This document shows positions 22,891 through 36,139 of a DNA stretch of 64,000 nucleotides, in pieces. Position 1 is the stretch's first letter. Each line of letters begins with the position of its first letter. Origin of the DNA: Monoplex corrugatus (lineage: Eukaryota > Mollusca > Gastropoda > Littorinimorpha > Ranellidae); NCBI GenBank assembly GCA_030674185.1, contig CM060306.1:45918483-45982482 (forward strand), given 5' to 3'. The notes under the pieces are model-generated. The model was not told the DNA's origin. It made no database searches and saw nothing but the letters and a program-made list of their open reading frames with translations. A program made the position numbers and the translations under genes.

Positions 22891-24320
22891 TATTTTTCTT
22901 TCTGATTTCTATTTGCTTGAACGCTGGCAGTCACTGTGATACAAATTTCTTGACAAAAACATTAACAACAAAACAGCTTAGTCTCCCTGTTCATGGGTTG
23001 TTGAATAGCTTTTGTTGTTAGTGTTGTTGTTTGTTTGTTTAAATCCCAGCCGACGGCGTAGAGCCACATCAGGGTTATAACCGTTTCAAAACACACAACA
23101 CAGGAAAAAAGAAAAAGAAAATTAAGCACACGTATCAGTGCATTCGTGCACATAATCTAAGGAGATGCTCTTGACATTGGCCACTTCGTCCAGTTTGTCA
23201 TACAGGGGATTTAAAAAAACATACCTGAATACAACATTAAACAAAAGTAAGGACACTAAAACATATATATAAAAAGGGGCCTACATTTCGTAAAATTGCT
23301 TCTGCACATATCCTCAGAGCAAAACTGCACTTAATATATGTACCCAATTACCAATCCTAAGAGAAAGCATATAAGAGTTTATCGAACACCTACAGGTAAA
23401 TGGACCAGCAAGCAGAAAATGATGGGAAGAAATGACGGAAAGTAAAGAAACAAAGCAGAAACAAAGAGAGTTGAAGAAATTACTAGCACAGAATTTCCAG
23501 AAGGTGGGAATACTATTTATACTGAAAGAGCCCCTGGGGAACGTTGAATAACTAATGAGTAAATTCAGTATGATTTTTAAATAAGGATCATGGGTAGTTA
23601 GATTTCTATAACCATGATTCAGACTGGGCGGAACATGTTGCCCGAATTTAAGATAAATAATTTTATAAACGACTGCCACAGGCTGAGGCTATATAACAAA
23701 AACAAAAACAAAAACAACAAAAAATCTGCAAGTCTGTTTTGTTTTGTTTGTTTGTTCGTTTGTTTGTTTGTTTTTATTTTTCCATTTTTTTCGGATGCTC
23801 GTAGGAAGACATGTTGTTTTGTCTACACTGTACAAGTTGTATGCTTCTGCACATTCTGCATACTCCGTCTTTGCCATCGGGCATGCATGCTAGGCATTTC
23901 CGTTTTTCCTTAAGGCACCGGACACTAACATAACTTAAAAGGTTTGCATCGTGAATATTTGATGCTCTGTGCACGTACACACACGAAGAGGGTTTAGGCA
24001 TTAGCAGGTCTGCACACGTGTTGACCTCGGGGGGGGGGGGGGGGTGTTAGAGAGAGAGGGAGAGAGAGAGAGAGGATATAATACTGAAATGGACATACAT
24101 AAAATGGGCAGGAATAAAAAAAAAACCAAAGAAAACTGAATGGTAGGTGTCCCGAAATTCAATTTTCTTTGACCAGGTATGAGTTTTGGCATTTCTGTTT
24201 ACATATTTGTGCCTGTAGAAGAAGTAAAACTTGAAAGGCATGCAGCTCATCATCACTACCAAAATCCTTTTCATCAGATGTGGTACTGACATTTAAAAAT
24301 GCACCATAATGAAATTTTGA
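22891..24320. other. unclassified
   Basis: Contains (GTTT)n at about 23735-23775, a 17-G run near 24028 and (GA)n at 24050-24075. No exon-like frame recognised. Confidence 0.45.
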
Positions 24321-24326
24321 ATGGAA

Positions 24327-24328
<2 letters not shown>

Positions 24329-24378
<50 letters not shown>

Positions 24379-24390
24379 CACACACACACG
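24329..24390. repeat. (CA)n microsatellite
   Basis: Near-perfect CA tract. Confidence 0.95.
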
Positions 24391-24707
24391 CACACGCACA
24401 CAAAAGAAAGTATCATGACACTTTGGAGTGATTCACACAAACAAGAAAGCGCGCACGCGCACATGTACACACATGCGCGCATATACACAGTACTCCTGAC
24501 ATGGACACCCTCACTCAAAAATTGCTGTTGTGGCTGTATTAGTTCGATATTTTGTTACTTGGCCAACACAGTTCAGAGGAGTTGGTGATAGTGGTGCTGT
24601 CGTCCTTATCCTAGTTGTCTTCTTCTGTAACGTATGTGTATTGTTCTTGTTCGTGACTGCACAGGTTTGAACAACTGCAGCCCACATTTGTGGTCAGTCT
24701 CTTTTAA

Positions 24708-24710
<3 letters not shown>
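24391..24710. other. spacer between CA tracts
   Basis: GC-alternating words (GCGCACGCGC) near 24449. No gene recognised. Confidence 0.4.
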
Positions 24711-24798
<88 letters not shown>

Positions 24799-24845
24799 TC
24801 TCTCTCTCTCTCTCTCTCACATACACACACACACACACACACTCC
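24711..24845. repeat. (CA)n-(CT)n-(CA)n compound microsatellite
   Basis: About 85 bp of perfect CA, then CT, then CA. Confidence 0.95.
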
Positions 24846-25089
24846 AATCCACAGACATCGTCACGCACACGCATACACACACATGCATACGCGCGCATAC
24901 ATGCACACCTCACATCAGTGCACAGATACACTCGCGCGCATGCATGTCTTTTTTCTCTTTGTCTCTTTCAGTCACGCACGTATGCGCGATTCCAAGACTG
25001 CTTTAAACGTGGAATGTTAATAATAATATGGTCCGACAGTCTTGATTTATTCGCATGAACAGGTAATCAATCGATCGATCAAGCGGGCG

Positions 25090-25093
<4 letters not shown>

Positions 25094-25142
<49 letters not shown>
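25094..25142. repeat. (GA)n microsatellite
   Basis: Perfect GA tract of ~48 bp. Confidence 0.95.
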
Positions 25143-25145
<3 letters not shown>

Positions 25146-25291
25146 TGACACGGTACAGCACAATTTTGTTCCCAGGCCACTGCATAAATAACTATACCCC
25201 CTCCCCCCACACACCAATCTAGCAGATTTAGAAAAATATATTAGAACAAAAAACACTGATCTAAAAGCAACTATACCCACTCTTACCTTAC

Positions 25292-25292
<1 letters not shown>

Positions 25293-25328
<36 letters not shown>

Positions 25329-25362
25329 CACACCACGCACGCACGCACGCACGCACGCACAC
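25293..25362. repeat. (CA)n and (ACGC)n microsatellite
   Basis: A CA tract followed by CACG tetranucleotides. Confidence 0.9.
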
Positions 25363-26018
25363 ACCAAATCAGCAGACATAAAAAAGATAGAAACAAAAAA
25401 ACAAAAACAAAAACAAAAACGTATCCATAATGCTGCGGGGAACATCATGACCATGTTTATCATTGACATTTATCTCAGACAATTAATAAAATATTTGTCA
25501 GATTCAGATCGGGTGTTCATGGTTAAAAGATCATGATTGCTACTTTATATCTGATCCTTCTAACTCAGTGCCATTATTCTGTAACAATACTGGCGACGAA
25601 TTGTTTTTCGTATATCTTAGAGGCCAGCTACAAAATGCATGCAAGTAATGATCATATCAAATCATATTCAAAACATGTCTATTTATTTGAATTACAGTAA
25701 CAGAAAACAAATGGGTGGTTATTTAAAAACAGTACGTATTAAAAATGTATTTCTACTCGAACATGTTATAATTTATGCATTCGAAAATGACACAGAGTGT
25801 ATCTTCTCCCATTTTCTTTTCATTACGCTCACAAAAAAGTCACATATCTACATCCACATCTACACCCACACACAGAGAATATCAATAAGTTTCACTATTC
25901 AGGTAAAAGTCCTGATAATTCGATTCCTGTCTTTGAAAGGATGTATCGGTAAACGTGAATACGTAGAATCTTTGTTGTTTTTGTTCCTGTTCTTTATATG
26001 ACGACAGAAAAAAAAGAA

Positions 26019-26020
<2 letters not shown>
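25363..26020. other. unclassified AT-rich stretch
   Basis: The open frame at 25639-26001 has no recognisable domain and runs into the following CA tract. I do not call it a gene. Confidence 0.4.
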
Positions 26021-26085
<65 letters not shown>

Positions 26086-26090
26086 CAGAC

Positions 26091-26152
<62 letters not shown>
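26021..26152. repeat. (CA)n-(GA)n compound microsatellite
   Basis: ~62 bp CA, a short spacer, then ~55 bp GA. Confidence 0.95.
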
Positions 26153-26157
<5 letters not shown>

Positions 26158-26216
26158 GGCTGGTGAGGGAAAAAGTAAATTCTGCCATTTTATTGAATCA
26201 GCTGGTATGTTCTCTT

Positions 26217-26506
26217 CATCATCATCATCAAGTGCCTTGCCACATGGCGTTGGCGATCATGGCCTTCCATCTGTTTCTATCCCTTGTTGCCTCAAGCACC
26301 TTTTCCACCCTCTTTGTCTTCAGCCACTTTGCAAGTCCGTCCAATATCTTATCCCTGGGTCTACCTGATGCTCTCTTTCCCTCCAGCTTTCCAGTTGTGA
26401 CCAGGTGCTTCAATTCCCCTTTCCTCATAAAATATTCTTTATATGTTGACTGTCTTTTCCTAATCTTCCTTATGAACGATCTTCTTGCGTCTGCCTCCAT
26501 CAAGAC
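26217..26506 (-). mobile_element. LINE family A 3' end with clean target duplication
   Basis: On the minus strand it encodes TVLMEADARRSFIRKIRKRQ, then GKLEGKRASGRPRDKILDGL, then EATRDRNRWKAMIANAMWQG, all in one uninterrupted frame, and ends in (GAT)n. Flanked by TGTTCTCTT at 26208-26216 and 26507-26515. It is the best preserved copy of this tail in the window. Confidence 0.9.
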
Positions 26507-26811
26507 TGTTCTCTTAGCAATACAGAAAATATACAAACATGACCCCAGACAGAGCTGACCCACTGGCACATAGGTTAGTCGCCTGTTGACACACGGAATA
26601 AGTTAGCCTCCGTAACTGTTTCCACCATGACTAGAAAGTGTCGTAAACTTTTCCTATCTGTATTCCGTCCCGGCGGTGAGCGTGTTCAAATAGTGATGGT
26701 CGAGTGTCGCGGATTTCTTCTCTATTCTGGGCTTTAGTGACACAATTCTGCCTGGACTGTCTTTAACATGAACTCTGAAAGGAAGTTGCCATGTATGTAT
26801 GCGTGCGTGCG

Positions 26812-26815
26812 TGCG

Positions 26816-26900
<85 letters not shown>

Positions 26901-26908
26901 GTGCGTGC
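26812..26908. repeat. (GT)n microsatellite
   Basis: GT tract with one GGT interruption, flanked by GCGT words. Confidence 0.95.
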
Positions 26909-28225
26909 GCGTGGTACCAATAGATTAATTTTGGTGAGAATCGATGAGCAAGGGTGGACAGGCACATAACACTAATGTTTTCACCAGTTCAGCATTTACG
27001 GACGTACGTCCAACATTTACGGATCTGACATAGACGGGCAGCGGACTCATCGGAACGGGGTTGGGTGAGAGTAAAGGGTTGAGGTCACTGACGACTTACA
27101 TTGTACGAGTATTGGCCACAGCTGAACAAGTGGTTTACTTGAGGTGTGAGAAATTACTTTCTCTGTTAAAGCATTTGTAGATAAAATGGCAGCTTAGAAT
27201 CTTCCTGTCCCTTTTTATGACCTCTTACGCATCCTTTAAAACAAACATAACAATAAGAGAAACAGTTCTTTTCTGTCTTTATATCATAATTATTAGATTA
27301 TTAACATAAGGAGGCATCTAGATCAAACTTGTTCCTCTTTCTGTAGTATCTGCCAATAGTGATAAGCTAGTTTTGAGTGAAGTGTAAACATATGGCTACG
27401 CAACATGCACATGAACTACACACACATGGAGGGCGCACTGACTACCACGATAAGAACGAGCACACATTGTTTTTATCTATGTAAAAAAAAGAATAAATAT
27501 ATAAATAATAATCAATAAACAAAACGAAACAAAACAGCAGCAGTAGTACCAGCAGCAACTTGAGCAAGGTCCCAAAATTGAATGTACAGTTTTGTGAATT
27601 ATAAACATTGCAACTATGACTACATATAACTGCAGCTCGTTGAATTGGAAATTTCCGGAAATATACTAAGAAATCACCCTCCCTCTTATAAGGTATTGAG
27701 AATACATATCTGTTAATCTAGCCTCACACATGCACACGCACACGCACAAGCACACAAGTACACACAATTACCTTTTTTTTTTTTATTAGCAAATCTGTGT
27801 ATTCAGTCCACCGATATAGCTGGCCCAAAATATATATACATTGGCTACAGGTACGTGTGTCCTACGCAACAAGCGCAGTACGGTATCCGGAATTCCACCC
27901 TGCCTTCTGCGGGTGTCAGAGCCCTGAAGTAGGGTACGGGTGGCGGATAAGCCCTATTCAAGTGTCAGCAGATTGATCCCGGGTGGCTAGGGGCTAGACG
28001 ATACGGACACCCACCCTCTGGGCCCTACCCGTGTGTGTATGTGTGTCGGGGTGGCCTGCAGATCAATCACTGGTGGGATCGTGGCACCTTCAAGCTTGCT
28101 GACCCACTCGTTGTACTGTTCTCTCGTCCTATCTGAGTGTGTATGTTTTGTTCAAGCTGCATTAAAAAACAACAAAAACAAACAAAAACAGGAGAGGTGA
28201 TCTGGATCCACTGGTATGACATGGT
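26909..28225. other. no recognised gene
   Basis: 27820-28130 is relatively GC-rich and repeat-like (GGGTGGCTAGGGGCTAGACG) but unmatched elsewhere in the window. The rest is AT-rich. Confidence 0.4.
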
Positions 28226-28228
28226 TTT

Positions 28229-28313
<85 letters not shown>

Positions 28314-28402
28314 GCTATCTGGCATTTTACGGAAAAGTGCAAAACCGTTAAAACAGCAATAACCAGCTTCGGGTCAAAGTCTATTGAGATATGCATATGT
28401 TA

Positions 28403-28446
<44 letters not shown>
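28229..28446. repeat. (GT)n tract and nearby (GA)n tract
   Basis: GT tract at 28229-28312 and GA tract at 28408-28446. Confidence 0.95.
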
Positions 28447-28449
<3 letters not shown>

Positions 28450-29340
28450 CAGTCAATTACTAAATGCAATTTGTACATTACTTTCTTCATAAAAACATGT
28501 TATGCCTGTCATTTCATACGTTGTTCGCTCATATCTTTGGCTGGTTCGCTAGTTTGTTGTGGATTTATTATTTTTTTCATTCCTGAAAATTTCTGACTTT
28601 AATTTTAGTGCTGATTTTCTACCGACGAAAATGACTGTCTAAGCAGATTTTTTTCTACATACTCAAACTATTCTTTCACTTTATGCAAATTTTGTGCGTG
28701 TTTTTATACACGCAGAAACTCTTGTCTCTGCACTGTTTTATATATGTTTCAGCGTATATGTGAAACTGGCGTGTGTGGGATTTTAGAAGTGTGTGTACAA
28801 TTTGTTAATAATTTCCATGCACAAAACTGATGTATCAGCAGTTTTGAAACCTTTTCTCCGTACACGCGAAAACTATAGCGTCTTTACAATGTTACATTTC
28901 TTTTTTCTATACAAAATTTGCCGTGTTTCACTGTCGGCGTGAAATATTATGTTGCAAAAAGACTTTTTTGTATATGGAAATCGCTTTGTTTATAAATGCA
29001 GTTTTGTATTTTCCTACGCACAAACTGTCGTTTTTGAGCGGTTTTGTGGTTGCTGTTGTTACTGTTATTTTTCACCCCCAAACACAAAATATCTATGCAT
29101 ATCTTTATAGTTTATAACACTCAACACACAGGAATAGCTCTGTCTGTGGACTTTTAAACTCAGGAAGGAAAGAGGAGAAAGAAGTTCTTCACTCAAAGTC
29201 AAACACAATGTCAACAGCTTTTGGCATAGTACAAGTTTCTGCTCTTTCCTCTGCGCGCTTAAAAAGAATCTAGATGGAGAACCCATTAGCCTCTTAAGGG
29301 TATGGTCACTGACTACATGACTGACCACTCACACTGACGC
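28447..29340. other. unclassified AT-rich stretch
   Basis: No recognised feature. Confidence 0.4.
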
Positions 29341-29369
29341 GGAATTTTCAGTCTCCCTTCAAAAATATG

Positions 29370-29850
29370 TTAAATTTGGAAAGAGATGTGTGCGTCTGTA
29401 TCTGTATTTCTGAATGTTTGTCTGTGTGTATGTCTGTGACAAAAATGTATCATCGGGATTTTATCAGCTGTTGCTGGACCGTTCTTTACCAAATTTCGTA
29501 CAGAGCAGAAAATCGTTGAGAAATCACGGATGCATAAATTTGAAGCCATGGAGTCAAAAGGAAAAAAAATCAGCACTTTTTGAGGGAGGTATGTGAACAG
29601 CACCTTCTCGAGAATTTCTGGAAATGTTTACGTTCAGTTCTCATTCTTGTGACAGTCTACTATTGTTATTTTTTTCATCTAGTTTTATTTCTTCTGATGC
29701 TTCTTCAAGGCTACGTGCACAATGACCTTGAGATACAAAATCTGGATTTTCTGTAATAATTTTTGTATAAAAAAGGAGACTGTCAGAATAGCTTGACCAA
29801 TTTTTTAACCTCCACCCCTTCTCCCCATCTCCAATTTTCATTCAGACTCC
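29370..29850 (+). repeat. unclassified ~550-bp interspersed repeat, copy 1
   Basis: Shares an ordered series of blocks with 37690-38375 (-), 40640-41065 (+) and 53440-53965 (-): a TGTCTGTGACAAAAATGT-like start, ACCAAATTT, a block reading AGCACTTTTTGAGGGAGG, TTGTGACAGTCTACTATTGT, ATGACCTTGAGATACAAAAT, and CTGGATTTTCTGTAATA. It has no coding capacity and no clear terminal repeats, so the class is unknown. Confidence 0.7.
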
Positions 29851-30625
29851 CACATGATGAATTGGACCTGTTTTCGGGCTTGCGTACGCATAGATGACAT
29901 ACACTCACGCGCACGTGCAGAGAAAGCGGGAGAATGGAATATGTCATGAGCGAGTCACTTCCAAATATATGTTTAACACAAAAATCCATGAATTCATGTG
30001 TCAGTGTTAAGCAACGTTAAACCTACACAAGCCGTGTATGATTGTGCGTACAAGTGTTTACATGTGTACGAGTGCACAAAGCTCTGCTCAGACTCCCCCA
30101 TCCGCGCTTTTTTCAGGAATTGGAGCCAATGCTTCTACACCATAAGTGCCATAACCCGGGTTTGTTTCTTTGTTTACTTCACTGATTGTTTATCTAGATG
30201 GTTGGGCGGTTGGCTGTTATCGGCGCAGGTGATTGTTGGCGGTGGTTGAGGTTTTGTTGTTGTTCGGAGAGGGGTTTGACACATTTTCAAGCGTAACTAA
30301 CGTGTTATATATTCCTGAAGCATGTACATAATAACTGTAATAACCATTACAGATATCCATGGCAGTGCTGCATCCTGTACTCCACGACCTAGCCTGATCA
30401 TATGATAGCCTAATACACTAATAGTATAGCCTACTTATCCGTCAACGTAGTACATCGTTCAGATTTGAGCATCTCGCAAGTATAGGTGTTGGCCCCATTC
30501 TGGTCGGCACAGTCTTAGGTCAAGCGGCAATCTGAAGTCTACATGCATCCATATTGTTTAATCATATATGTTTATTCGGCTTATCTAAAACTTTTTTGTT
30601 CTTGGTTATATAAGATTAAGAATAT
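29851..30625. other. unclassified
   Basis: No recognised gene or repeat. Confidence 0.4.
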
Positions 30626-30627
30626 GC

Positions 30628-30845
30628 CAAACATACATACATACATATACATACATACATACATATGTACGTCATACATATATACAATTGCATACACACA
30701 CTACATATACACAACATACACGCACAAACACACACATATATACATACGATACATTTACACATACATACATACATACATACATACATACATACATACATAC
30801 ATACATACATACATACATACATACATACATACATACATACATACA
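30628..30845. repeat. (ACAT)n microsatellite
   Basis: A short ACAT block, a degraded part, then ~90 bp of perfect ACAT. Six-frame ORFs across it are artefacts. Confidence 0.95.
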
Positions 30846-33001
30846 AGAGACACAAAACAAAAATCGCTTACATTGTGATCAGAGTTTGGGAACAGTCCTG
30901 CTAATCCTTCTGCTCGAAAAATATGACGAATTCAGGTAGATGGTAGTCCTGTAAGATGCCTTGCATATTCTCTGGGCATAAATGATTCGTGACGTTGAGA
31001 GATCCATTGAAAGAGCGTGTCGGTGTCTGTTCATTACTTCGTGCGCTTTTCTTTCGGTCTTTGCAGGTCGCATTCAGTTTCCCTTTAGGCTACCTGTGAA
31101 GCTGCACCAAACATTTTCGACATTATTGATATCTGGGCTTTTATTTTTCATGGTCCACCATTCAGTGGGTGTTGGGTTTTATTATAGATGAGATATATCT
31201 ATTAGCCTTGGCCTTCTGTGAATTGTGACATATGGCATGTGTTACTGTTAGCAGAGGCTAGATCTATTATCGTGAAGATTTTGTCCACAGAGATAACAGT
31301 GTGTAGATCTGTATCTGTCACTTTTGAAATTTGTTCTGAAGATTTTTGTGCGGAGATATAATAGTTGTTTAAATCTAGATATATTACTCATGCTTCTTCT
31401 CCGAATTGATAGTCCATATCACTGGTAGAGACGATAGGTTGTCAACGTGTCCACACCACTATGCTTTAATTGATCAATTTGATGTAGGCCTATGTTACGT
31501 AAATTAAGTTTGTGTCACAATGTTGAGCAACTTAGATTTCAACTTAGACGTTAAGTCTGCTCCAGTGTTCGTGCATAAGTATTCTAGATATAGATCTAAT
31601 TTCGACAAACATGTCATTCCAAGACGCTGTGATATAGAACCATCCCAGTGCGGACATAGGCTAATGATAGTGATAAGAAAAACTTGGTGCAATTTAGGTC
31701 TCTTTCGCTTACCGGTACTCCATTCACAGAGGAGAAAATGATGCAGTTTAGGTCTGTCTGAACAACCATAGCAGCTCTGCAGTCTTGCTTTTTCTACTTT
31801 TCAGTGTATTCTTACAAAGATCAATCACGAACCCTGAAAAATTCCTCATTTCAGCCATTCCACAAACAGGCAGACGACACTTTATCGCACTCGAATTGAT
31901 TGCTGGGGTTGTTCCCCCTGTTTCAGATCTTGCGGTCTGAGTATCACGACATGGGCTTACTGAAGACATTAGCGGTGCTGCCTGAGAACTTGCCATCTTC
32001 TGTTACAAATTTTTGTCCAAGTATTACTTGTACGAATATACCTAGAAGGTTTTAGCCGAATTAGATTTATCGAAGGCATAGTTTACAAACGTGGACATAC
32101 GAATCGGGGCAGATTTTAATGTCACAGCCAGGACAAATAGACTTGAAAAAAAGAAATAATAGTAAATCTTAATATGGTTTGTCATTTTGCCAGTTGAGCT
32201 TAAAAATCATTTTGAAAACAAAAATCAATAGTTAAAAACTGATCAGGTTATTTACAATATGACTTCATATTCTCCTAGAAGAGTGAGTACCCAGTTATAA
32301 TTCTGGAAACGAAAATCGGGTCCAAAAAGTTCAATTGTTTGTTTGTTAGATATAAATACTTTGGTTTTTTTTTACATAAAGACACAACGTTACGAGATGG
32401 AAATAATTTACGTGTGCGCCGTAATTAATATAATAACCTGGTGCATTGCCTATTCGTGCATTTCTAAAAATATAGGAATAAAATCTGTAGGCTACTTGTC
32501 CTTTATCTGTAAGTTCTACATTTTCATGGATGACTTTTGACCAGCACATAGTAAACAGATCAGTAGAGACAGGAGCCCCAAAATATGTTCACTCATCCCT
32601 GTCTGCAGTAAGCAAACGCTTCACGAAGTTTACACCTGTGACAAATAGACAAAAATCAAAAGTAGGCTTCCTTTGCTGATTTTAGACTCGGGGATGCCGA
32701 AGGTTCTCTCAGCATCAGTATTAGATCTATCCCCTCCTTCTAAAATTCTGTGCTAGAAATTTCCTCTTTTCCCATCATTCTCTTTGTTTCTGCCTTTTTT
32801 CTTTTCTTTCTGTCGCCTCTTCCTTACAGTCTATTCACATTTTGTAATGAAATCCTTGTACAGTCCACCTCTCTCCCCCCCCCCCCCCCTGCCAGACTAA
32901 GTCGGAGTGTGCAGACTTGACTTTGCATCAACATTATTTTGTTTGCAGAGTGTGGGTTAGAACGACGTGCATACACACACGTCCAGCTAAAAATAAACAT
33001 G
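30846..33001. other. unique-looking region, no confident gene
   Basis: This is the longest stretch with few repeats. A minus-strand frame at 31748-31996 (82 codons, good start context AAGATGG) begins MASSQAAPLMSSVSPCRDTQ and has a basic C-terminal part. It has no recognised domain and could be a small or first exon. A polypyrimidine-AG (TTTCGGTCTTTGCAG) near 31068 resembles an acceptor. Confidence 0.3.
31748..31996 (-). CDS. small hypothetical ORF, 82 codons (weak)
   Basis: The ATG has a favourable context (A at -3, G at +4). The product is Ser/Thr-rich at the N-terminus, has two Cys in KCRLPVCG (~41-48), and ends in a Lys-rich KNTLKSRKSK and a short hydrophobic tail. No family recognised. 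It sits in the least repetitive part of the window, which is the only contextual support. Confidence 0.15.
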   Translation of the reverse strand: MASSQAAPLMSSVSPCRDTQTARSETGGTTPAINSSAIKCRLPVCGMAEMRNFSGFVIDLCKNTLKSRKSKTAELLWLFRQT

Positions 33002-33067
33002 CCTCAGTTGGATAGTTATACTGATCATTTGAGATCTCAGTTGGATAATTATACTGATCATTTGAGA
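33002..33067. repeat. 34-bp tandem duplication
   Basis: CTCAGTTGGATAGTTATACT and its near-identical copy follow each other directly, each ending in GATCATTTGAGA. Confidence 0.9.
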
Positions 33068-35927
33068 CATGACTTACCTCGAACGCAAAAGAAGAAGACT
33101 TGAACCTTGGATCTTAAGTAGGCATCGCCACCATCAAAACGTTTTTTGTTTTGTTTTGTTTTGGTTTGGTTTTTGTTGTTGTTGTTGTTGTTGTTATTGT
33201 ATAGAAATGCTTTCTTGGCATGGCATGGCAAAGGAGCGTTATCATCACTGATTCCATTGAAAGCTTTTCTGATTGGTTTTGCTCTCCCTGTTTATCTGAC
33301 AGTTTGTCATCATGTCACACTTGCGTTAACACCAGGATTAGACAGTACCCGTGAAGAAATCGCTTTTGACAGAGAGCCTCAAAACTAGTGTTATGAATGA
33401 TTGTGCGTGTCGGTGTCACCTTTCTCCTTCTTCTCCTTCTGCCCTACTTGAAGTTTTTCTCATCTTACCCCAGTGTTATTCATTAATCATATGTTATTGA
33501 TGTCAGTCTCATCTGTGTTCTTTTTCTGTGCCCACTACCGCCCTTTCCCCACCCTTCCTTCATTATTTTTTATTTAAAATTAAAGAGGGGCTTGATGTAC
33601 TGCGTGGTGCCAATGCACATGTGTCTGTAAACAAAGTCCATTTTGGTATTGTTCTAGCAAATTAGAGACGTGTTTTAATGTATTTTGTTTCGTAGATTCG
33701 ACTTAAATTTTTCAGATAGATGCACACATATGGAAGCAGCATGAATAAACGCTTTCGGTTTTATTGTAATATCACAGATAATTGTTTGTGATGACAGTGC
33801 ACTCAGGCTCAGACTGAAAGTAATCATGTTCTTTTTTTATGATTTGACTTGAGAGATGCAGGTTAATCACATATTGTTTCTGGCACTGGATTCTGCAGAC
33901 TGAAAGAAAAGACTTCTGTTAATCTTTGGACAGCAGGAACTTTGTTACTATGTTCCTCTTTTCTTTCTGCCCCGCCTCGCCAGTATCCTCAACCCTTTGT
34001 GTGTGTGTATGTGGGGAGGGGGGGGGGTGCGTTTGTCCCTCTCTCTTTCTCTCCTTCTCTGTCTCCTTCTTTCTATCCCTGTCTGTTTCTATGTTTTCTC
34101 CCTCCCTCCTTCCCCTCTCTCTCTCTCTCTCTCTCGTTCTCCTCCTCCCTCTCTCCCTCTCTCTTTGTTCTCTATTTCTCTTATCGTACTTCTGTTTATC
34201 TGGTTGTATTCACCTACAGTCCTCATTTCTACAACGTTCCCCAGCAAACCCACTCCCAACCCAACCCCATAAAACCACTACCACGAACAAATCCTTTCTA
34301 ACGTCAGCATCTTTTTTTTTTTTTTTTTTATTAGAGTACGCCCCAACACTGTGCTTTTGACTCTGGGGAGGTGGGTGTTTGAGACATTCGAATTCATCAC
34401 TATGGCATTCCTCACCTCACGAAGAGAGGCAAGACCTCACCTTCTCCATATACTGAATGCAACACAAATATTAATTCTTTACAACCACTACAGACTGTAC
34501 TCAACCATAGAATTGATGGAGAGGTATGCATAGTTTCATGAGGTTAACATGTATACTTAATACTGATATCAAAGAAAATACGTAATTTGTTTTTGTCAAT
34601 TAACGTTAACACTAGAAACATTCGAGGGTGCGGATGGGACCCAGAGCACCAGTGCCTCGCAACTCTTCGGACAGTCACCTCCCAAGCTCCCAATGCCACT
34701 CGATAGTCATTCCATCAAGCAAAGAGGGGCTGTCCATGTGTTGCATCACCCGGACCCAGTCATCATTTGCTTTGTTTACAAACCGAATGGCAAGACGGGG
34801 AGATGACAAACCCCGGGACATATAGCACACAACGCGCACCAACCAGGTCCAGCTCATCCACCAGGCCAAGAGAGAATGGAAGAACTCTCTCTCTCTCTCC
34901 CTGCTCTGGGTCTTCTTCTCTCTTTCTGGCAGCCCGCCTTGCCACCAGCTCGAATAGCTGCCAGCTCCTTTCCCCTTACTATAATTTTGACAAGTCAGCA
35001 GTCGGAAGCTCCCACCGTTTGCCTTACTTCAACCGCAGATGTTGTTTGAGTGTTTTCATGAGACTCTCACCTCGTGTTGTTGTAATATAACATAACGATG
35101 AACGGACGGTACAGATCATAGGACCAGTAGTTTTGCAACGATTTTTTTTCTAAATGTGAATCGAATAGACTGCCAACGTACAACCAAAGAAAAATCAGAA
35201 GCACACAGAATGAAAATAGAACGCGTATTTAATTAGCAAGAAATGTCTAGCTTAACGCTCAACGAAGCATCAGAGAACATATTATTGCCCCAAATATAAT
35301 GAATCTGGTGAATCTTGTGTTTGCTTCTTTGACTGTTTTTTTTTTCTTCGTTTTTTTGTTTTGTTTTGTTTTTGTTTTGTTTTTTGTTTGTTTGTTGTCT
35401 GTTGTGTTTGCTGACAAAGTCCAACTGGCCGAAAAATTACGTCTGTGTGATTTCGTCAATGTAATACGCGTTCTTATTCCATTTTCATTGTATCTGGTGG
35501 TGGTTTCTTTGCTACGAAAATACCCCGCTTCTTGGGGAAAGGGGAAGGAATTGGTGGCAGGGGATAGCGCTTTCTCGGTAAGCAACAAAAGGTGTCAGCT
35601 GTCATGCGGGAGGACATTTTCCTGAGTCAGTGGCTGGAGACGTGCGCGATAACAGGTGGGCCTTTTTGTGTAGGCTATGACAGTTCACTGTGGTGTTACA
35701 TATTCCTCATTCTTACACTCAGCTGACCTGCAGGTTTTGCTAGACACCGCATAGACATTTCAGTCGTTCTTTTGAAGGAACCAGACCATACTAAACCTCT
35801 CCAGCACTTCTGTGAACACTGTTGTTTGCATTATTCTTCTTTTGACCATATTATGTACAATTATTACTTTCAGCAAGACCTGTGTCATTCGAAGTCCTTG
35901 TTGCCCTGATTTGCTTTTTAGTCTAGT
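33068..35927. other. no recognised gene; several pyrimidine tracts
   Basis: (TTG)n at 33170-33197, a CT-rich tract at 34035-34185, poly-T at 34310-34330, and a (TTTTG)n tract at 35330-35400. A block at 34620-34950 is GC-richer, but its frames have no domain. Confidence 0.4.
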
Positions 35928-35934
35928 AAATTAT

Positions 35935-36132
35935 GTATGCATCTAGTCACAACAGGAAAGCCAGAGGGAAAAACAGCACCAGGTAGACCCAGGGAGAAAA
36001 TATTGGGCGGATTTGTGAATGGATGAGGCCAGAAAGGGTGGAAGATGTACTTGCAGCGACAAAAGATAGAATTATATGAAAGACCAAGATCGCCAGCACC
36101 ATGCGGCAAGGCACATGATGATGATGATGATG
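35935..36132 (+). mobile_element. LINE family A 3' end, short copy
   Basis: Matches the tail from GTCACAACAGGAAAGC through GTAGACCCAGGGAGAAAATA and GCCAGCACCATGCGGCAAGG to (GAT)n. Flanked by AAATTAT at 35928-35934 and 36133-36139. Stops and indels are present. Confidence 0.8.
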
Positions 36133-36139
36133 AAATTAT

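Noticed and set aside
25639..26001. 120-codon frame as a gene
   Set aside because: AT-driven composition, no domain, C-terminal part runs next to a CA tract.
30543..30939. (ACAT)n block considered as a CRISPR-like or structured array
   Set aside because: A perfect tetranucleotide repeat without spacers; ordinary microsatellite.
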